From Membranipora membranacea (taxonomy: Eukaryota > Bryozoa > Gymnolaemata > Cheilostomatida > Membraniporidae): 64,000 nucleotides of DNA. A program made the translations under genes and the position numbers. Where the stretch lies: NCBI GenBank assembly GCA_914767715.1, contig OU612066.1:9493001-9557000 (forward strand), written 5' to 3'. Of this stretch, positions 23,551-36,486 are shown piece by piece; positions within the stretch are counted from its first letter, which is position 1; every line of letters starts with the position of its first letter. Below the pieces are notes generated by a model. The model did not search any database. It saw only the letters and a list, made by a program, of their open reading frames with translations, and had not been told where the DNA came from.

Positions 23551-23558
23551 TTTATATA
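23551..23558 (-). promoter_or_regulatory. TATA box of the small secreted protein gene
   Basis: TATATAAA on the minus strand, followed about 25-30 bases later by a short leader ending in a consensus donor. Confidence 0.6.
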
Positions 23559-24059
23559 CTACTCATCCTGCCGGCCAGCGATGGATTCTGACACATCTTC
23601 ATTATAGTAGGTAAATTATTTGCTTTGGATAGTTGATGTGTTTTCTTGATTATCATGATGATTGATCGTTTATTGTTTGAGGAAATAGAATATATTATCA
23701 ACATCTAAACCACTAATTTTTTACAGACCATCCATAAATGAAAAAATATTTGTAAGCCTACTAGAATTTAAATTTGGTGGCTTTTGCAGCATCTAACAGC
23801 TAACAAAATATAATTATCATTATCGAAACAGATTGATCCATGGGGCAATTATTAATTAATGTTATTGCTTCCATTTTGGAACCCAAATGCAAGTTCTTGT
23901 CTTGGAATTTTTTCTTGTATGATCACTATTCTCATTAACATAGTACACATTGTGGGTAACACGTCTTTGAGTCGTATAGAGATGACAGCTTAAAATCGAA
24001 GCAAGAGAATATTTCATAATTTCTGACCATATGGTCACAGCTTAACAACCGGGTTCAGT

Positions 24060-24345
24060 ATTTCGCCAGAAATTCCCTTTCTATGCCCTGTTTATGACAA
24101 AACAGAGGGTGGGCTGCCCCTAAAGAGGGACGCAAGTTGCCCGGAGTCCTCATACTGAGAGTGTGATACATCCTAGTAAACTAGAATGCATCCTAGAGGT
24201 GAGGCCATGGTGGACCTCCTAATCGTGAGTGTGCAGCAAGCTGCCAGAAACTGAAACAGGCACTAATCAGCCATTGGCCATGACACTTTGTTCTTAGCCA
24301 ATAGGCCGAGAAGCTTTTGATAGCTGCTGACTATGTGTCAGCGAC
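24060..24345 (-). repeat. Interspersed repeat shared with 37.4-37.9 kb
   Basis: It contains the reverse complements of the blocks at 37409-37880: GAGGTGAGGCCATGG, CTAGAATGCATCCTAGAGG, GGCCATTGGC and GGCCGAGAAGC. GC-richer than its surroundings, with no coding capacity. Its type is unknown; a DNA-transposon derivative is likely. Confidence 0.55.
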
Positions 24346-27150
24346 AGCCCAGACATTCCCTTTCTATGCACCTTTATAAACCGAATCCATAGTATATATA
24401 TCGATTACAAACTATAATAAATGTTAAAGTAATGGAGGAATGAAACATGTGAATAACACCAATTGATCGATTCATAGGAAGAGCAAATTTTGGAGTTTCA
24501 GAAACCATATTATTGATTCACCGAAATCAAAATGAATAACATGGGTGTTGGGGTAATGGGAAACTCTACTTGTTGCTTAATAATGACAGCACTGATTACC
24601 AGATACAGGGTGGAGACAACTCTCTAATTTATTCCAGGTCTTTAAACTTCAGGGCCATTTGAAAATTGGACAAATATAGAATAAAACCCACATAGTTTTA
24701 TATAATCAAATTATTATTTCTGATGCGGCTGAGGGAAGATAGAGATTGATTCAGTTTTGATTCATGTCATCTGTCCAAAATTTGGTCTGACATCTTGAAA
24801 AAAATGCCAGATGACAGCCAATAATGACCTTTTCTCCTTTCCTTATAAGCTTTCTTCTTCAGTCATTTTTGACAGCTTTTTCAGGAAATGCCAGGACTAG
24901 GCGCCAATCTATTTATGGACTTACGTCGGCATAGGCAAAGAATTTGAACTTGATAATGAATGAACAGATAATTATCTGCAAATAACACACAAAAAACTTT
25001 TTCTGGATAGTCTTCATCTTTCCATCTTCCACAAACTGACAAACAGAATTACCTTGGGTGGAAAGCAAGCAGCAGCGCAGAGTTGAATAAAAAATATATC
25101 AATTTATGGCTGACATTTCATCGAGATCATTACAATCTTTAGCTCTGAAATGCTGAATTTCAGAGTGTGGAGATATCTCGAGCAAAAAGGTCTCATCAAT
25201 AAACTAGCATAGGCGTAACGGTTGATAGGCTTTGATTTTTGTAAGTCAGTGCCAACAATGGTTACACAGTAGATATTTCAGTTTTGGTCTTCTGCTTTAT
25301 CTGAACTGAACATATCTTCATGTGTCTCAAAGGGAATTCTTATCTAGCTGTTCTCCCATTGCGATCGAATTTCAGTTAGATATAATGTGCAAAGTCAATG
25401 GTTCTTACCGGTTTGAAATAGATTCTTGCTCTGTATAGATGTGAAATATTCAATCTACCCATGTTATCGAATCAACCGGGATAAACCAGAGATGTACTTA
25501 ATCTGTTGACCATCTGTTGTTCAATTAGAAAGAATATATTTATGATCTTCTTTATCTATAAGATTGCACGGCAGTTTAGAAATATCAAGTCTTTTTTTAT
25601 AACAAGAATTAAATTAGGATGGTTTTGCAGCAACTTATGTCGCTATTTAATTTGGGATACGTAAAAATCTAAAACAAATGAAAATAAACCTATCAAAAAG
25701 CAATTTACCTAACCTGAAACGCATAAAATCTTCTTCTTTTCTTATGCAAAGTCTGATTACAGGCTCCCTGAATACGTTTCACATACTCTTAAAGAGACTG
25801 TGGTCCAATTGCTAATTTTCTTTGAGACGTATGGCTAAAATTACGCTAAAGGTCTAAATTAAGAAGGTTTTGCAGCAACTTGTTGGTATTCAATTTGGGA
25901 CACAAGTAAATATAGAAAATAGAAAACGAGCCGATCAAACAGCAATTTGATAAACCTGACAAGCATCAAATATTTTTCTTTTCTTGGCAAAGTTTGGTGG
26001 CGAATTCCTTTTTACGTTTTAAATATTCTTATATAGCCTTTGGACCAATTGCTAAATTTCTTTGAGATGTCCAACTGGAATTGTGCTTGCAAAGAGTCAA
26101 GATTCTGTCGCTATTTAGTTTGACACACAAGGAAATCTAGAAAATTGAAAACAAGCCGATCAAATAGCATTTTCTCGGACCTGACACTCTTCATAATTGA
26201 TTTTTTTCTGGGCAAATTTTGGTACCAGGGTCTCTATTTATGTTGTACACATTCGTATAGGGCCTGCGGTCATATTGAAACTTCTCTTTGGTATGTAGGA
26301 CTTGAATTTTGCACACAAAAGGTATAACTTAAGAAGGTTTTAAAGCAACTTATGTTGGTATTTAATTAGACACACGGAAATCTAGAAATTTGATAAACCT
26401 GCCAAAGTGACATGCGTCAAATTTTTTTTTTTCTTTCTTGGCAAAGTTTGGTTACTGGCTCCATATCTACATTTTACCTTTTTATAAAGCATGTGGTTCA
26501 GTTTTGAATTTTATATAAGATGTAGGTCTAGTAATCGGGTCGCCAAAAGGTCTAAATTAGGAAGTTTTTGCAGCAACTTGTTGGTATTTAATTTGAGACA
26601 AGAAAACCTAGAAATTTCAAAACAAGCCTATCAAAAACCAATTTTCCGGACCTTACACTCATCATAACTACTTTTTTTCTCGTCAAAGTTTGGCTCCAGG
26701 CTTAATTAACTACGTTCGACATATCCTTATAAAGCCTGTGGTCTGGTTGCAAATTTTCTTTGAGACATAGGACTAGAATTGTGCTTGTGAAAGGTCTAAA
26801 TTAGTGAGGTTATGCATAAATTTATGTTGCTGTTTCATTTCACTACAGATTTTGATCGCGACGCAACAGCACATTTTGAGATTCAAACATGCAGTTTATT
26901 ACATGAAAGCTGAGCTTGTAATTAGGCATGATGGATTGAAGTGAGGAGTTAAATCAGAGCTGACAGAAAGTTTTCATAATCAAGTGGTCATTGATTCAGA
27001 AAATAATACATTAAATATAAATTCATACTGACACAAGCCCATAAAAATATACCTATTATTGGTGGTCATCAAAATACACGACAGCCTAGTAAGTAAGCAT
27101 TTGAGAAACTTTTATCCAAAGATTGTACGACATTTACATGAAAGCTGAAA
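24346..27150. other. Intergenic, no gene seen apart from a satellite block
   Basis: AT-rich. The second half (25610-26840) is occupied by the ~240-bp tandem repeat listed separately. Confidence 0.4.
25610..26840 (+). repeat. ~240-bp tandem satellite, about five diverged units
   Basis: Recurring landmarks are AAATTAGGA-GGTTTTGCAGCAACTT (starts near 25614, 25856, 26328, 26556 and 26797) and TCTAGAAAATTGAAAACAAGCC. They are followed by AATTTTCTTTGAGA and ACTAGAATTGTGC. A unit near 26097 lacks its first part. Spacing is 228-242 bases. Units are clearly diverged, so the array is old. Confidence 0.8.
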
Positions 27151-27159
27151 TTACAATTA

Positions 27160-27806
27160 CCCTATGGGAGTTTAGTTTTCGCGGCATTTAGGATTCGCTT
27201 TTCGCGATTTTGCCTAAGAAGTGAAATTTTATGTAGCAAATTTTTTATATGTTTCAAATATCTGTTGGATAAATACCAGGGCAGGCAACAAGAAGCAGGC
27301 TTGGAACCCAAGAGTGGACTCAACCTGAGACCTTGTGCACTACAGTCCACGATCTTAACCACTATGCTATGGAATTTATGTGACGATATAGGAAATAGAG
27401 ACTATACCATCATAAAACATATAGCTATAGCTATGTCTATTTTAGAAGTAGCCCTAAATCTCTCTTTGCAACAGATATTTAGGGTGGGCACTGTCAAAAC
27501 CCGATAAACACCACTCAGTTTCATAAACAATGTACAATTATACAGGAATACACCTTAGCTATGCATGCAAGGTAGTGTGGTGTAGTGGTCTAAGTGTCTG
27601 CCATGCAATCAGATGGAGGGTTTTGTCCTGGGTTTGAATCCCAGCTTGGACATTTATTTTAATTTTCGCTAGTAAGCCTACTAGCGAAATTTAGTGTATC
27701 TTAAATTAAACTCACTCACCATAGTAGCGAAATTTAGTACTAGCAAAATTAAGTATTAGGTCCAGATAGCGTAATTAAACTCTAGCTAAATTAAACTCTT
27801 ATAGGG
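27160..27806. mobile_element. TIR-bounded non-autonomous element with two tRNA-like segments
   Basis: The ends are inverted: left CCCTATGGGAGTTTAGTTT, right (reverse complement) CCCTATAAGAGTTTAATTT, flanked on both sides by TA, as in Tc1/mariner-type targets. Inside are two tRNA-like segments. One is on the minus strand (about 27280-27365; AGTGGTTAAGATCGTGG and GGTTGAGTCC). One is on the plus strand (about 27570-27652; TGTAGTGGTCTAAGTG and GGTTTGAATCCCAGC). No transposase frame was seen. Confidence 0.6.
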
Positions 27807-28519
27807 TAGTCAATTCCACTAGATGTTACAGTAACAGTTGGTACACCTTGTTATAACAAGGACATGGCATATCAATCATGCTGGATATTATATCGGAGTT
27901 ATCATAACATTTTGGAAAACTTCTCGTTAGAACGTTATGTCACAGCAGATGGATAATGTTACACAAAATTGTTACAACAAAGACCTTGGATATCAATATA
28001 GCTAGATATTGGAGTTATGGTAACATTTCGGATAGCTTGTCATTAGAGCGTTATGTCAAAACTTGCTGATGACGTTGCAAAAAATAATTTTGTGAGGTGA
28101 TGGGAATAACATTTTGAGGCGATGTTTCAAACACAATAATATGATATCTCCAATGAGCTGCGTTTCAGCCAGTCAACCCGATATCATACAACAATATCAC
28201 GGAGTATGCTCTTGAATTCAATTACCCGATCACAACATTATCACGAGGTAAAAAACATCTAACAACATTTTGCGTTCGCTGGGAGTACCTGACATGCTAG
28301 GTACTGCTACATGTACTGGTACATGTTAGGTACTGCTACTAAATTGACTCTGACTATCAGAGATACACATGTTAATAGTGTTATCAATGTCGTGGGCTCA
28401 TTCAGTGCATCAGGTTAGGCTCTGTGCTAAGCTAAGCTATCGTTTGTGATAAACTCACAGTCGTTTTGAATTGTACATCCCTCAAGACTGGTTTATTATA
28501 ATGTTTGTGTTGTTTTGCC

Positions 28520-28700
28520 GGCAAGGACTAATAATACCGGAGGTCGACTGTGTGTTTGCACTCCCCACATGCAGTAAAAAGATCCCCCTCTGCCTCTTCG
28601 ATAAAAAGAGTAGCCGGTATTCCGGCGGGTAAGGGTATAGGGTGCGGCTTGAGTCCCATGGGTTCCTGTACCTGTACTCTAGAGGGGTAACCCACTCCGC
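28520..28700 (+). repeat. SINE body related to those at 40.15 and 52.98 kb
   Basis: AGTAAAAAGATCC, CTCTTCG, GGCGGGTAAGGGTATA and ACCCACTCCGC match, in order, blocks of the SINE copies inside the two UPF3 genes. The tRNA-like head is not recognisable here. Confidence 0.6.
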
Positions 28701-28769
28701 AATGACGACTTAGACTTAATATCCATGTCATGATAGCATAATTCTGACAATGCTTTTCTTATGTTGTAG

Positions 28770-28846
28770 ATCCTTCAGACATCATAAGAGCAGCGATGAG
28801 AAGAATGCTAGCCAACAATGTTGATGGTGCCCTCAAGCAGATAATG
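28770..28846 (+). other. Possible isolated coding exon
   Basis: A 77-base block with acceptor TTATGTTGTAG and donor ATG/GTTTGT, open in one phase as (D)PSDIIRAAMRRMLANN and a short tail. It does not fit the phase of the next plus-strand exon (34287), so it is either part of another gene, separated by an unseen exon, or chance. Confidence 0.25.
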
Positions 28847-29040
28847 GTTTGTATCATTATTTGTTATGGGTGTTAAGGGCGAGGACGGAAAGCCCTACAA
28901 ACTCAGTAAAATTCAGCACGAGCTGATAAGCAAATGTAAACGCTGAATTTTGTGTAAATTATTTCTCATCTCTTAACATTGTCTGACATTATATTCATTT
29001 TACCTGATCTCTTTGCTCATCTTATTGCCCTTTTGCATAC

Positions 29041-29455
29041 TTAAACCACTGCTGACACAGCTGGGCTTTGCCCAGCAGTGCCACCAGACAAAAATTTAAA
29101 TAGAGAGTTGTGGTATCAAAACATCTAGCCAGCAGCTTTGAATGGAGTTATATGAGCTCTCAAAATGTGAGGAGTATCTTCTTCCCCAGCCATCCAACAT
29201 TAGTGATGACATATGATGAGGTTGACCAATCAGGTTGGAGCTCAGCTAGATTTTAAAGGCACCTGATTGGTCAACCTCAACACATGTCATCACTAATGGT
29301 GGATGGCTGGGGAAGAAGATACTCCTTACATTTTGAGAGCTCATATAGCTCCATTCAAAGCTACTGGCTAGATGTTTTGATGCCACAACTCTCTATTTAA
29401 TTTTTTGTCTGGTGGCTATGCTGGGCAAAGCCCAGCTGTGGCAGCGGTGGTTTAA
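29041..29455. mobile_element. Foldback element with arms near 190 bases
   Basis: 29041-29240 and 29265-29455 are inverted copies: TTAAACCACTGCTG at the left, CAGCGGTGGTTTAA at the right, and GGGCTTTGCCCAG, GAGCTCAAAATG-type and CCAGCCATCC blocks mirrored. The ends fit either a TTAA or a TA target duplication. The same TTAAACCACTGCTGCCAC end appears at 57774 and, reversed, near 21952. Confidence 0.75.
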
Positions 29456-30483
29456 GTTTTGTATTCCCTTCCTTATCCTCTTTTATAACGCGTAACTCTC
29501 CGTTTATATTACTCTTAATACTCAGTCACTTTTCTCATATTTCCTACATATAGACCTATGCCTAAGTTTTTTTCATTTTACCTGATATCTTCTTCATCTT
29601 ATTATCATTTTGCTTACTTATATGCACTTTTTTTTATCTTGTTCTGTCATATTTCATTACTTGTTACTCTCACTTTTTATATAACTCTTATTACAATTTC
29701 ACTTTTCTCATAAATCACATGCATGAACCTACACCTAAGCCCTTTTTCAACTCAGTTGTGAATAGAAATTAAAAATAAGAAAATATTTGGCTCTATTTTT
29801 TGATCGGAAGTATCATTGAAGTTTCGGTTTTATAAGTGAGACTGATATTTTGAAAACAATCAATTTGAATCATCGTAAATTGGCAAAGTAACGCTACCAA
29901 GATCAGTATGATCATCTTTAAAGCCTCACTCTTGTTACTGCAATAACTATTTAACGATATCATAGCATTAGCATTATTTGAATGAATAGGCCTGCTAGGC
30001 CTGCAAACCATTTGTTATCGTTACATTGATACAAATTCTAGATCCTTTTAATCAGTTTATGACCCTGACGTGATCATATTTTGACGACTTCTTAGTTCCC
30101 CTATTTAACAACTGCCTACAGTTCGAATTCGATCAATTTAACGAATGTATTTCCCTGTGTGTACTGATATGTGATTGTTCTAAATCTAGAAGAGTCCCAT
30201 AGTTTTCAACCATAAAACTTAGCTGTATATGCTGAAGCTGAGGCAGGCAACAAGGTATTGTTTGAATGATACTTATTAATCACTGCTTAATCTGGCTTCA
30301 TATAATATTGAGAAAGACTTTACTACTGTGTGTTAAATGAAAAAGACATAATCAAAGTCGGGTGGCCGGGACATTCACATATGAACTCAATTTAGTCCGA
30401 TGGCAGCCTGTGCAAAATGTGGCTAGAAATACAACTTCATAAATGAATTTGTGTGGATAGGGTTTGACAGTTGTTTCTGGAAG

Positions 30484-30860
30484 AGTTTTTCATGCTGATG
30501 GCAATATTTGATCTGCTAACATAAATAGCTGAGATGTGGCCCACAACTGTTGCAATATCTGTCTATTACTGTCATTAAAGCAAAACTCCTTTTTCAATTT
30601 TGCTGTCATCCCAAAATCTGGCTTAGAATGTTTGTTAAGATCTGATATTTTTATAGTAGATTTGATTGTCATAACCGGTGACCAGAAGCATTTATTTTAG
30701 AACTGAGCACTTTTTTGCTTTAAACACTATATAACTTTATAAAAAAATATTTTGATGACACTATGGTGGAAACTTAATAAAACATACCATTCGAAAAACG
30801 ACACACTCAGAGCATTGAAAACTGGTGTTATGAGAGGGTCAATACATGGTCACTATTATC
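30484..30860 (+). repeat. Repeat shared with UPF3 copy 1 intron (46990-47400)
   Basis: Collinear match by eye, for example ATAAATAGCTGAGATGTGGCC, CAATTTTGC, TATATAACTTTATAA and AAAACTGGTGTTATG followed by GAGGGTCAATACA. No coding content. Confidence 0.7.
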
Positions 30861-31329
30861 CAGCCAAAATCATAAATGGAGGTGAAAAGATAGGCGGGGG
30901 CTGCCACTAGAATAATTTATGCAAGGGTGCACAAGATTAATTTAGTTTTATTCTTTTGGTAATCTGCTTGTGAGTTTTCACACTCCGACACTCCTCCAAA
31001 ACCCAGAAAAATTAATTTCCGTGGCCCTAAGTGCTTACAGTGCCCCCCTACCAAACCCTCCAGCTGGGTTAACTCGGACACTTCAAGTCCGCACAGGATG
31101 GTCAGGAATGGCAGGGTAACAATTTAAAGCTAGAAATCCCTCCTGTTGTCATGATAGAATATGGTTTGCGGTGAATTACTTGCACTTAAAATCAATTAAA
31201 TGCTGACAAGACTGATACATAAAATTACTGTAAGTGTTTCAATAAAATGTTAAAATTAATAATTGAATATCTCTTTGAAATACTGCTCTAGTGGTTGCAG
31301 TGGTTGTAATGGTTTGAAGCTGTTCTAAC

Positions 31330-31715
31330 CAGGGGCGTATATTCTAAAAAATTTCACTCACTGACTTTTTAGAGATGAGCATATTGATCGGGCGCAGCCC
31401 GATCCACACGCCGTAGGCGTGGCGGGGAGGGTGTGGGAGGGGCGCTTAAGGGCCCTCCCACCACGGAAATTTTTGCATATTGGTAGCAAAATAGTGCAAG
31501 CAGAGAGGTATTTCAATAGCTCACTGAGCTGTTGGGTACTTTCAGAAAACAGCTCAATAGCAGTAGAAGATTACGGTAAAAATGCTCCAGTTATAAAGCA
31601 CCCATTTGAAAAAAAACTGACTTTGATGGGATTCGAACCCACAACAATCTGAGTAACAGTGATTATAAGGCAGACGCTCTACACACTGAGCCGTGAGTGC
31701 TAATATACGCCACTG
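31330..31715. mobile_element. hAT-like MITE carrying a tRNA-like segment
   Basis: The termini are CAGGGGCGTATATT (left) and AATATACGCCACTG (right, inverted), flanked by near-identical 8-bp direct repeats GTTCTAAC / GTTCTAAA (31322-31329 and 31716-31723). An 8-bp duplication with CAGGGG-type ends is the hAT signature. Near the right end, on the minus strand (31619-31700), lies a tRNA-like sequence with A box GGCTCAGTGTGTAGAGCG and B box GGTTCGAATCCC. Confidence 0.8.
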
Positions 31716-33459
31716 GTTCTAAATTGGTGATGTGATTCCTTATCAGATTTTATTTGCCTCTAATTTTTGTTAATTCACGAGGGGACAACTCCAAATTCCA
31801 TTCACAATAATCTAGTGTAGACAATGTAGTGGATATCATTAGTAAATGTGTTTTCATGCTATGGCTGCCCACTTTTGCTCATCAGAAAAAAGGTATTCTG
31901 AAACCTCTGATTACCTTAAACATGATATATCACTTTTTAAAATTTTTCAATATTGTATTGGTGATCATTTCTAATAGTTATTTTCGCAATTGAAACCTCC
32001 CAAATATTTGACTTTGGGGCAAAAAGTGTGCTTTTTAAATTGAGCCCTCTGGGCCTGGTTTTTGATGTATTTGATTTGTTTATGCTTTCACCATATAGAA
32101 GAGGCATGGCACTAACTGGAGGAATGACACTTTAGTGAAACTTTATGATTTTAGGCCTCCTGTCTTCGAGACTTGAAATTGATTTTTGCAAAAGTAATAT
32201 GGCCATTTCTGACCCCTCATTACATGCAACCCCATTATTGCAGAAACTAAAATTTCCATTTTATTATACCATTTTGGTCTTGTACTGTCACTTCCATCAA
32301 GAATCTTACCAGCTTACAGATCCTGGTTGTCACAACTGTAACAGATAATAACCCAAATTTTAACTAATTTAGGTCAAAATTTTCCAGCCAAAATTCAGAA
32401 ATTCAGAGAAATGTCAGTCAAATTTGTTGTCAACATGATGAACAGCAGGATATTGTCTAGGTTTTGATCGAATCGTTTGTTGATCAATAGTAGAGAAGTT
32501 ATGAGCATAAACATTTCTTTTTCGATGCTAAACAATCAACCAGAAAAGGTGATCCATTGTTGTACACAATGTGCTTTGCAGGTAATACTGCATAGATGTT
32601 TGTCACGCTTTTGCATAACGTAATTTACAGCATCATTTTGCCCATTGCTGCCTATATGTTTTCAATGTATTTTAGTTAATGTACAATTAATCAAGTTAGG
32701 AACATACAGTTTAAAAAAAATTGCAATTTTAAACTAGTCAGACTAACTGGCAACATGTCAGTGAAGGAATTTCTTAGATGGGACAGGTAGTTCCAGAGAA
32801 ACCGAAAAGGCCACAATATATCACGTTACGAATTTATGAAGCTATAAAATAAAAAAAATTAGTATTGGTTTCTTCCTACACATGGATAATTATTAGGTGT
32901 TAAATAAAGTTGCATTTGTAGCATGTTTTGATGATAAAAAATTTACTAGCTAAAATACCTATCATAACTTTTTGCATCTTGGCCATCTTTTTATCAAAAA
33001 CATTACAGTTCTGGCTCTTATACTTAAAATTATGCTCATCAGTCCTACATAATAGTGCAAAGTCACAATGACATTATTTTAAACTGCCAATTAATAAATG
33101 GATGCCTCTTACTTCCATATCCAAAAATTAATCATTTATTGTTTTGCAATTTACTACACAAATAGATAATACAGATATCATAATTCTCGATTGATATGAA
33201 CTTTGTCTATCAATGATCAATGTACGCGGGAGCAAATTAAATAATTTCTAGGTTGCTTTGTATTTCTTTGCTTTACGATGTTGTTATTGACACTGGTTTT
33301 TTTTGGATTGATTTGTTTATTTCATTGGGTAATTAATTTATGTATAAAATAAGCGTGAGTTTAAAATGATGAGGCTCCATATGCGCAGTAGCATAGCTAT
33401 CCGAGGCGTAAGAGCCCTGAGTTGTGTTGGAATTTAATTGACTCTTATAAACATTACCC

Positions 33460-34150
33460 TTCAGCAGCGGAGGCGCTCACAATGAAGCCAGCAAGTGCTG
33501 CTTTAAAACCGACTTAAATGAATCAATACATTTCATCGAACGGATTGAAACAGGCAAGCTGTTCCAAGCAAGAGACGCTTGGTATTCAGGTTGACAATGA
33601 CCACAGGCAGATGTGGAGGGAGGGTAAGGGTCGAGGAGAGATTTTCGAGTGGTGTAGGCGGGAGTAGGAGGAGTTTATGACTAGTAAATTTTGTGTGCGC
33701 GTTGACAGATCCTGTGAGGGTAAAGTGATGGAACAGGGAGGACATTAGCACATTTAAGAGGTGGTTTAGTGTGGTCCCTGGGGCTTTTGCAACAAGCGTT
33801 CCTGATAATCTTTTTTGGAACAATAAAAATGTTATTTAAATGCGTTTCAGGAGCATTCACCCAGGCTTCTATGCAGTACACAATTTTACTGTGAGCCAAA
33901 CTGAGCTATATCAGGACGAGCACACAAAAAGGCAAATATTTTGAGGCATGAAAATATAGTCCAGACACTTGGTTTGATATTCCTCGCAGGTCATTTATGT
34001 GGGATTCCCAATTCAAACTATAGGGTTGATTTTGACACCTAGCAATTTAATTGAGTCCACAGTAGAAAGCTTGGTGTTGTTCAAGGTTATAGCTGACTCC
34101 AGGGAAAAGGGATTTTGATGATTTTTGATCAAGATATATTGAGTTTTCTT
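33460..34150 (-). mobile_element. LINE fragment, C-terminal part of reverse transcriptase
   Basis: Frame-shifted minus-strand pieces resemble the thumb/C-terminal region of non-LTR retrotransposon polymerases: LNNTKLSTVDSIKLLGVKI, then WESHINDL, then HSKIVYCIEAWVNAPETHL and a region with PKKIIRNACCKSPRDHTKP. Stops and shifts separate them. It is a dead 5'-truncated copy, of a different family from the one at 42.4 kb. Confidence 0.65.
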
Positions 34151-34286
34151 CACGTTTGTTTGTTTTTATTACAACACTCATGCAAATCATTCAGGTGTGA
34201 GTTTACCTCATTAATATCGGGATTCAGATGTTTTGCTCCTGTAAAACATGTTTCCTAATCTTATTTATTCTTATTCTCATACGCAG

Positions 34287-36299
34287 GAATAGCTGTGTTC
34301 TGTCTGACAGTATCAGTGAACTCTCAAGGTAGGAAAATATGCTGTTTAACTCGGTGACCATTGTGATATTGTCCTCCTATTTGTGTGCATATACATGTGA
34401 TGTCTGATATAATATGTGTTCAACAATAATTTAAAACTACTCAGTGGAAAGAGTTGAGAACAATTTATTTCTACTTTATTTCAATATATTAGGCATCACA
34501 CATCACTGCAAAACCATAAAAAGTCCATGCAATCAAGGATATGAAAATATGTGCCGTTCAATCGCCGCTTTAAATATAACTATATATCCGAGAATGTGTT
34601 CAATGTGGTCAGCACTCAAGCAATGCTTATTCTTGTTTTACAGTTTTACTCGATCAGTGCTCTGAAATTGACGATTGCCTCCAAGTTGTCCAAAAATACT
34701 GCGGAGCATCACTAATGAGAAGAATATGTCTGAGGGTAACAGGAGAAACCTGCATAAATACTATTGCACAAGGAACCATATTTATTTGCGAGGCTGGAGG
34801 TAAGCAATCGAATGATTGATCAATTTATTGATCGATTATGTATAGCCATTTATGGAGGAATTATATCAGTATAAAACTGAGTGATAGTTATTGGATCTGG
34901 CTAATAATCTGGCAGCACTTACGCTTCTGTCACTTTGTTTTTCCGACAGACGTTCCTGTAACTTTCTTCAAAAAGCTATGCACGCTGCTTCTCAAAAGTC
35001 GACAAAGGGTTGGCTATAGCATTATGAACCTGTCGACCAATAAAAGATGAGAAACGCATTTCAGTTACCATACATAAATTGCATTATGCTTATTCAGGGT
35101 CTGCTATGTACCCTGTATCCACGATTATATTTTTTATCTGCTGTTTAAATTACTTGGTTTTCATATACATTTGCACTCGATGTGCCGGGACAGCGATGCA
35201 AACAAGCTTAAGCCTTAGGCAGATAAATACGTAGGAAGCAACAAATAGTAACCATCAGTTGACAAGGTGTATATACCATTATTCATGTCATTGAGTTTGA
35301 TTGTGTTGCATGTATCTGGATTTTCTAAAGGAAGAATGCTGACAAAGACATTCACTGTATGGGTGCCACACTGCTTATATACGCTATCAAACCGTTTTCT
35401 GCCTTAGAAGGTCATCAAATAATATTTTCGTATCTCGAATTGTGTAAGCATTTATTTTTTTTCTTTTTCAACAGGACTTGCAGGCCTTAATGCTTTGGGT
35501 GGTGGGGATGATTTTTGTGTCGAAGTTCCTAAATCATCAACAGCCCCAGTGTCATTCAATATTGGAGATTGTATAGGTAAAAATTGCAGATAGCTCCCTC
35601 CAGAGGAATTTATGTATCACAATTTAGAGCTTTTAAAATGATCAATGGTGGGCGTGCAGTGGTGACACTTAGATTGGCATAGTGAATCAATGCAAAATAG
35701 CATATTTATATTCAATTGCAGCTGGGCCAACAACTTTAGATACATTCTACAACCCTACCGGTTCCCTTGTGATTACATGTCCGGTTGATACTCCTGTGAC
35801 ATGCTCACCAACACCAGGGCCAGGTTGTACAGATCAAACAGATGAAACCTATCTAACGATCACAGTCACACCATTACCAGTGAGTATCAGTAGATTAACT
35901 CTTTCTTGCTTAATCTTTAATAAGCCAATATTTGGTTTACGCCCCTACAAGAGCACCAATGTATGAATTGTGTTTGATAATAATATGTGGTTTTAGCTTT
36001 ACATATACAGGCATTTGACCAGAAACACTCATATCCATCTTTTTTGCTGTTCAAGTTTTCTGTAGTAAGCAGATGATAAGTGACCTAAACTTGGATTAAA
36101 TCTTTTCCCTGTGCATCAATAATAGTGCCCAGTCGCTGAATGTTGGTCACAGTGGGCTCACACAACATCAGCATGCTCTGTGACCTGTGGGGATGGAACA
36201 GGTGTAAGAACAAGGGAATGTACCGCACCACAAGGCTGTGCTTTGGATTGTGTAGGTGCGGCTGCAGAGACTGCAACTACAACTTGTAATCTTGGTTCA
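34287..36299 (+). CDS. Partial gene: secreted Cys-rich protein with thrombospondin type 1 repeat
   Basis: Exons seen: 34287-34328 (IAVFCLTVSVNSQ, the likely end of a signal peptide), 34493 to about 34600 and about 34644-34799 (Cys-rich, HHCKTIKSPCNQGYE ... DQCSEIDDCLQVVQKYC), 35475-35576, 35722-35879 (TCPVDTPVTCSPTPGPGC) and 36126-36299. The last is one complete TSP1 repeat: WSQWAHTTSACSVTCGDGTG followed by RTREC. Phases agree across the joins except inside 34493-34799, where a frame change needs either a very short intron (about 46 bases, ending TTTTACAG at 34643) or a real frameshift. The first exon was not found. A second TSP1 exon begins at 36487 (CPMDGVWSD), but the codon aligned with the conserved Trp is TAG (36514-36516), so the 3' end is decayed. 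TSP1 repeats bind glycans and matrix proteins. Confidence 0.6.
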
Positions 36300-36486
36300 G
36301 TGAGTATAAAGATAAGTTTAGTATCATAAAACTAAAGGAGTCATAAGCCTTCTTAATTATAACCTTCTGCAGCAGAACTTGCCTGCTAACCAAGAACATG
36401 CTATGACTTTCATCATCTGTAGCATTGGGTAGTTGAATCATTATTAAACATTTTATATTTATGGATACCTGATGACCCTATTTCAG

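Larger units (their letters stand above)
29456..33455. other. Intergenic, repeats only
   Basis: No gene recognised. Contains the repeat at 30484-30860 and the MITE at 31330-31715. The rest is AT-rich without a clear signal. Confidence 0.4.

Noticed and set aside
34608-34643. 36-base intron starting GTCAGC in the TSP1 gene
   Set aside because: This join leads directly to an in-frame stop. A start of the intron at 34598 fits the phase better, and a frameshift is also possible.
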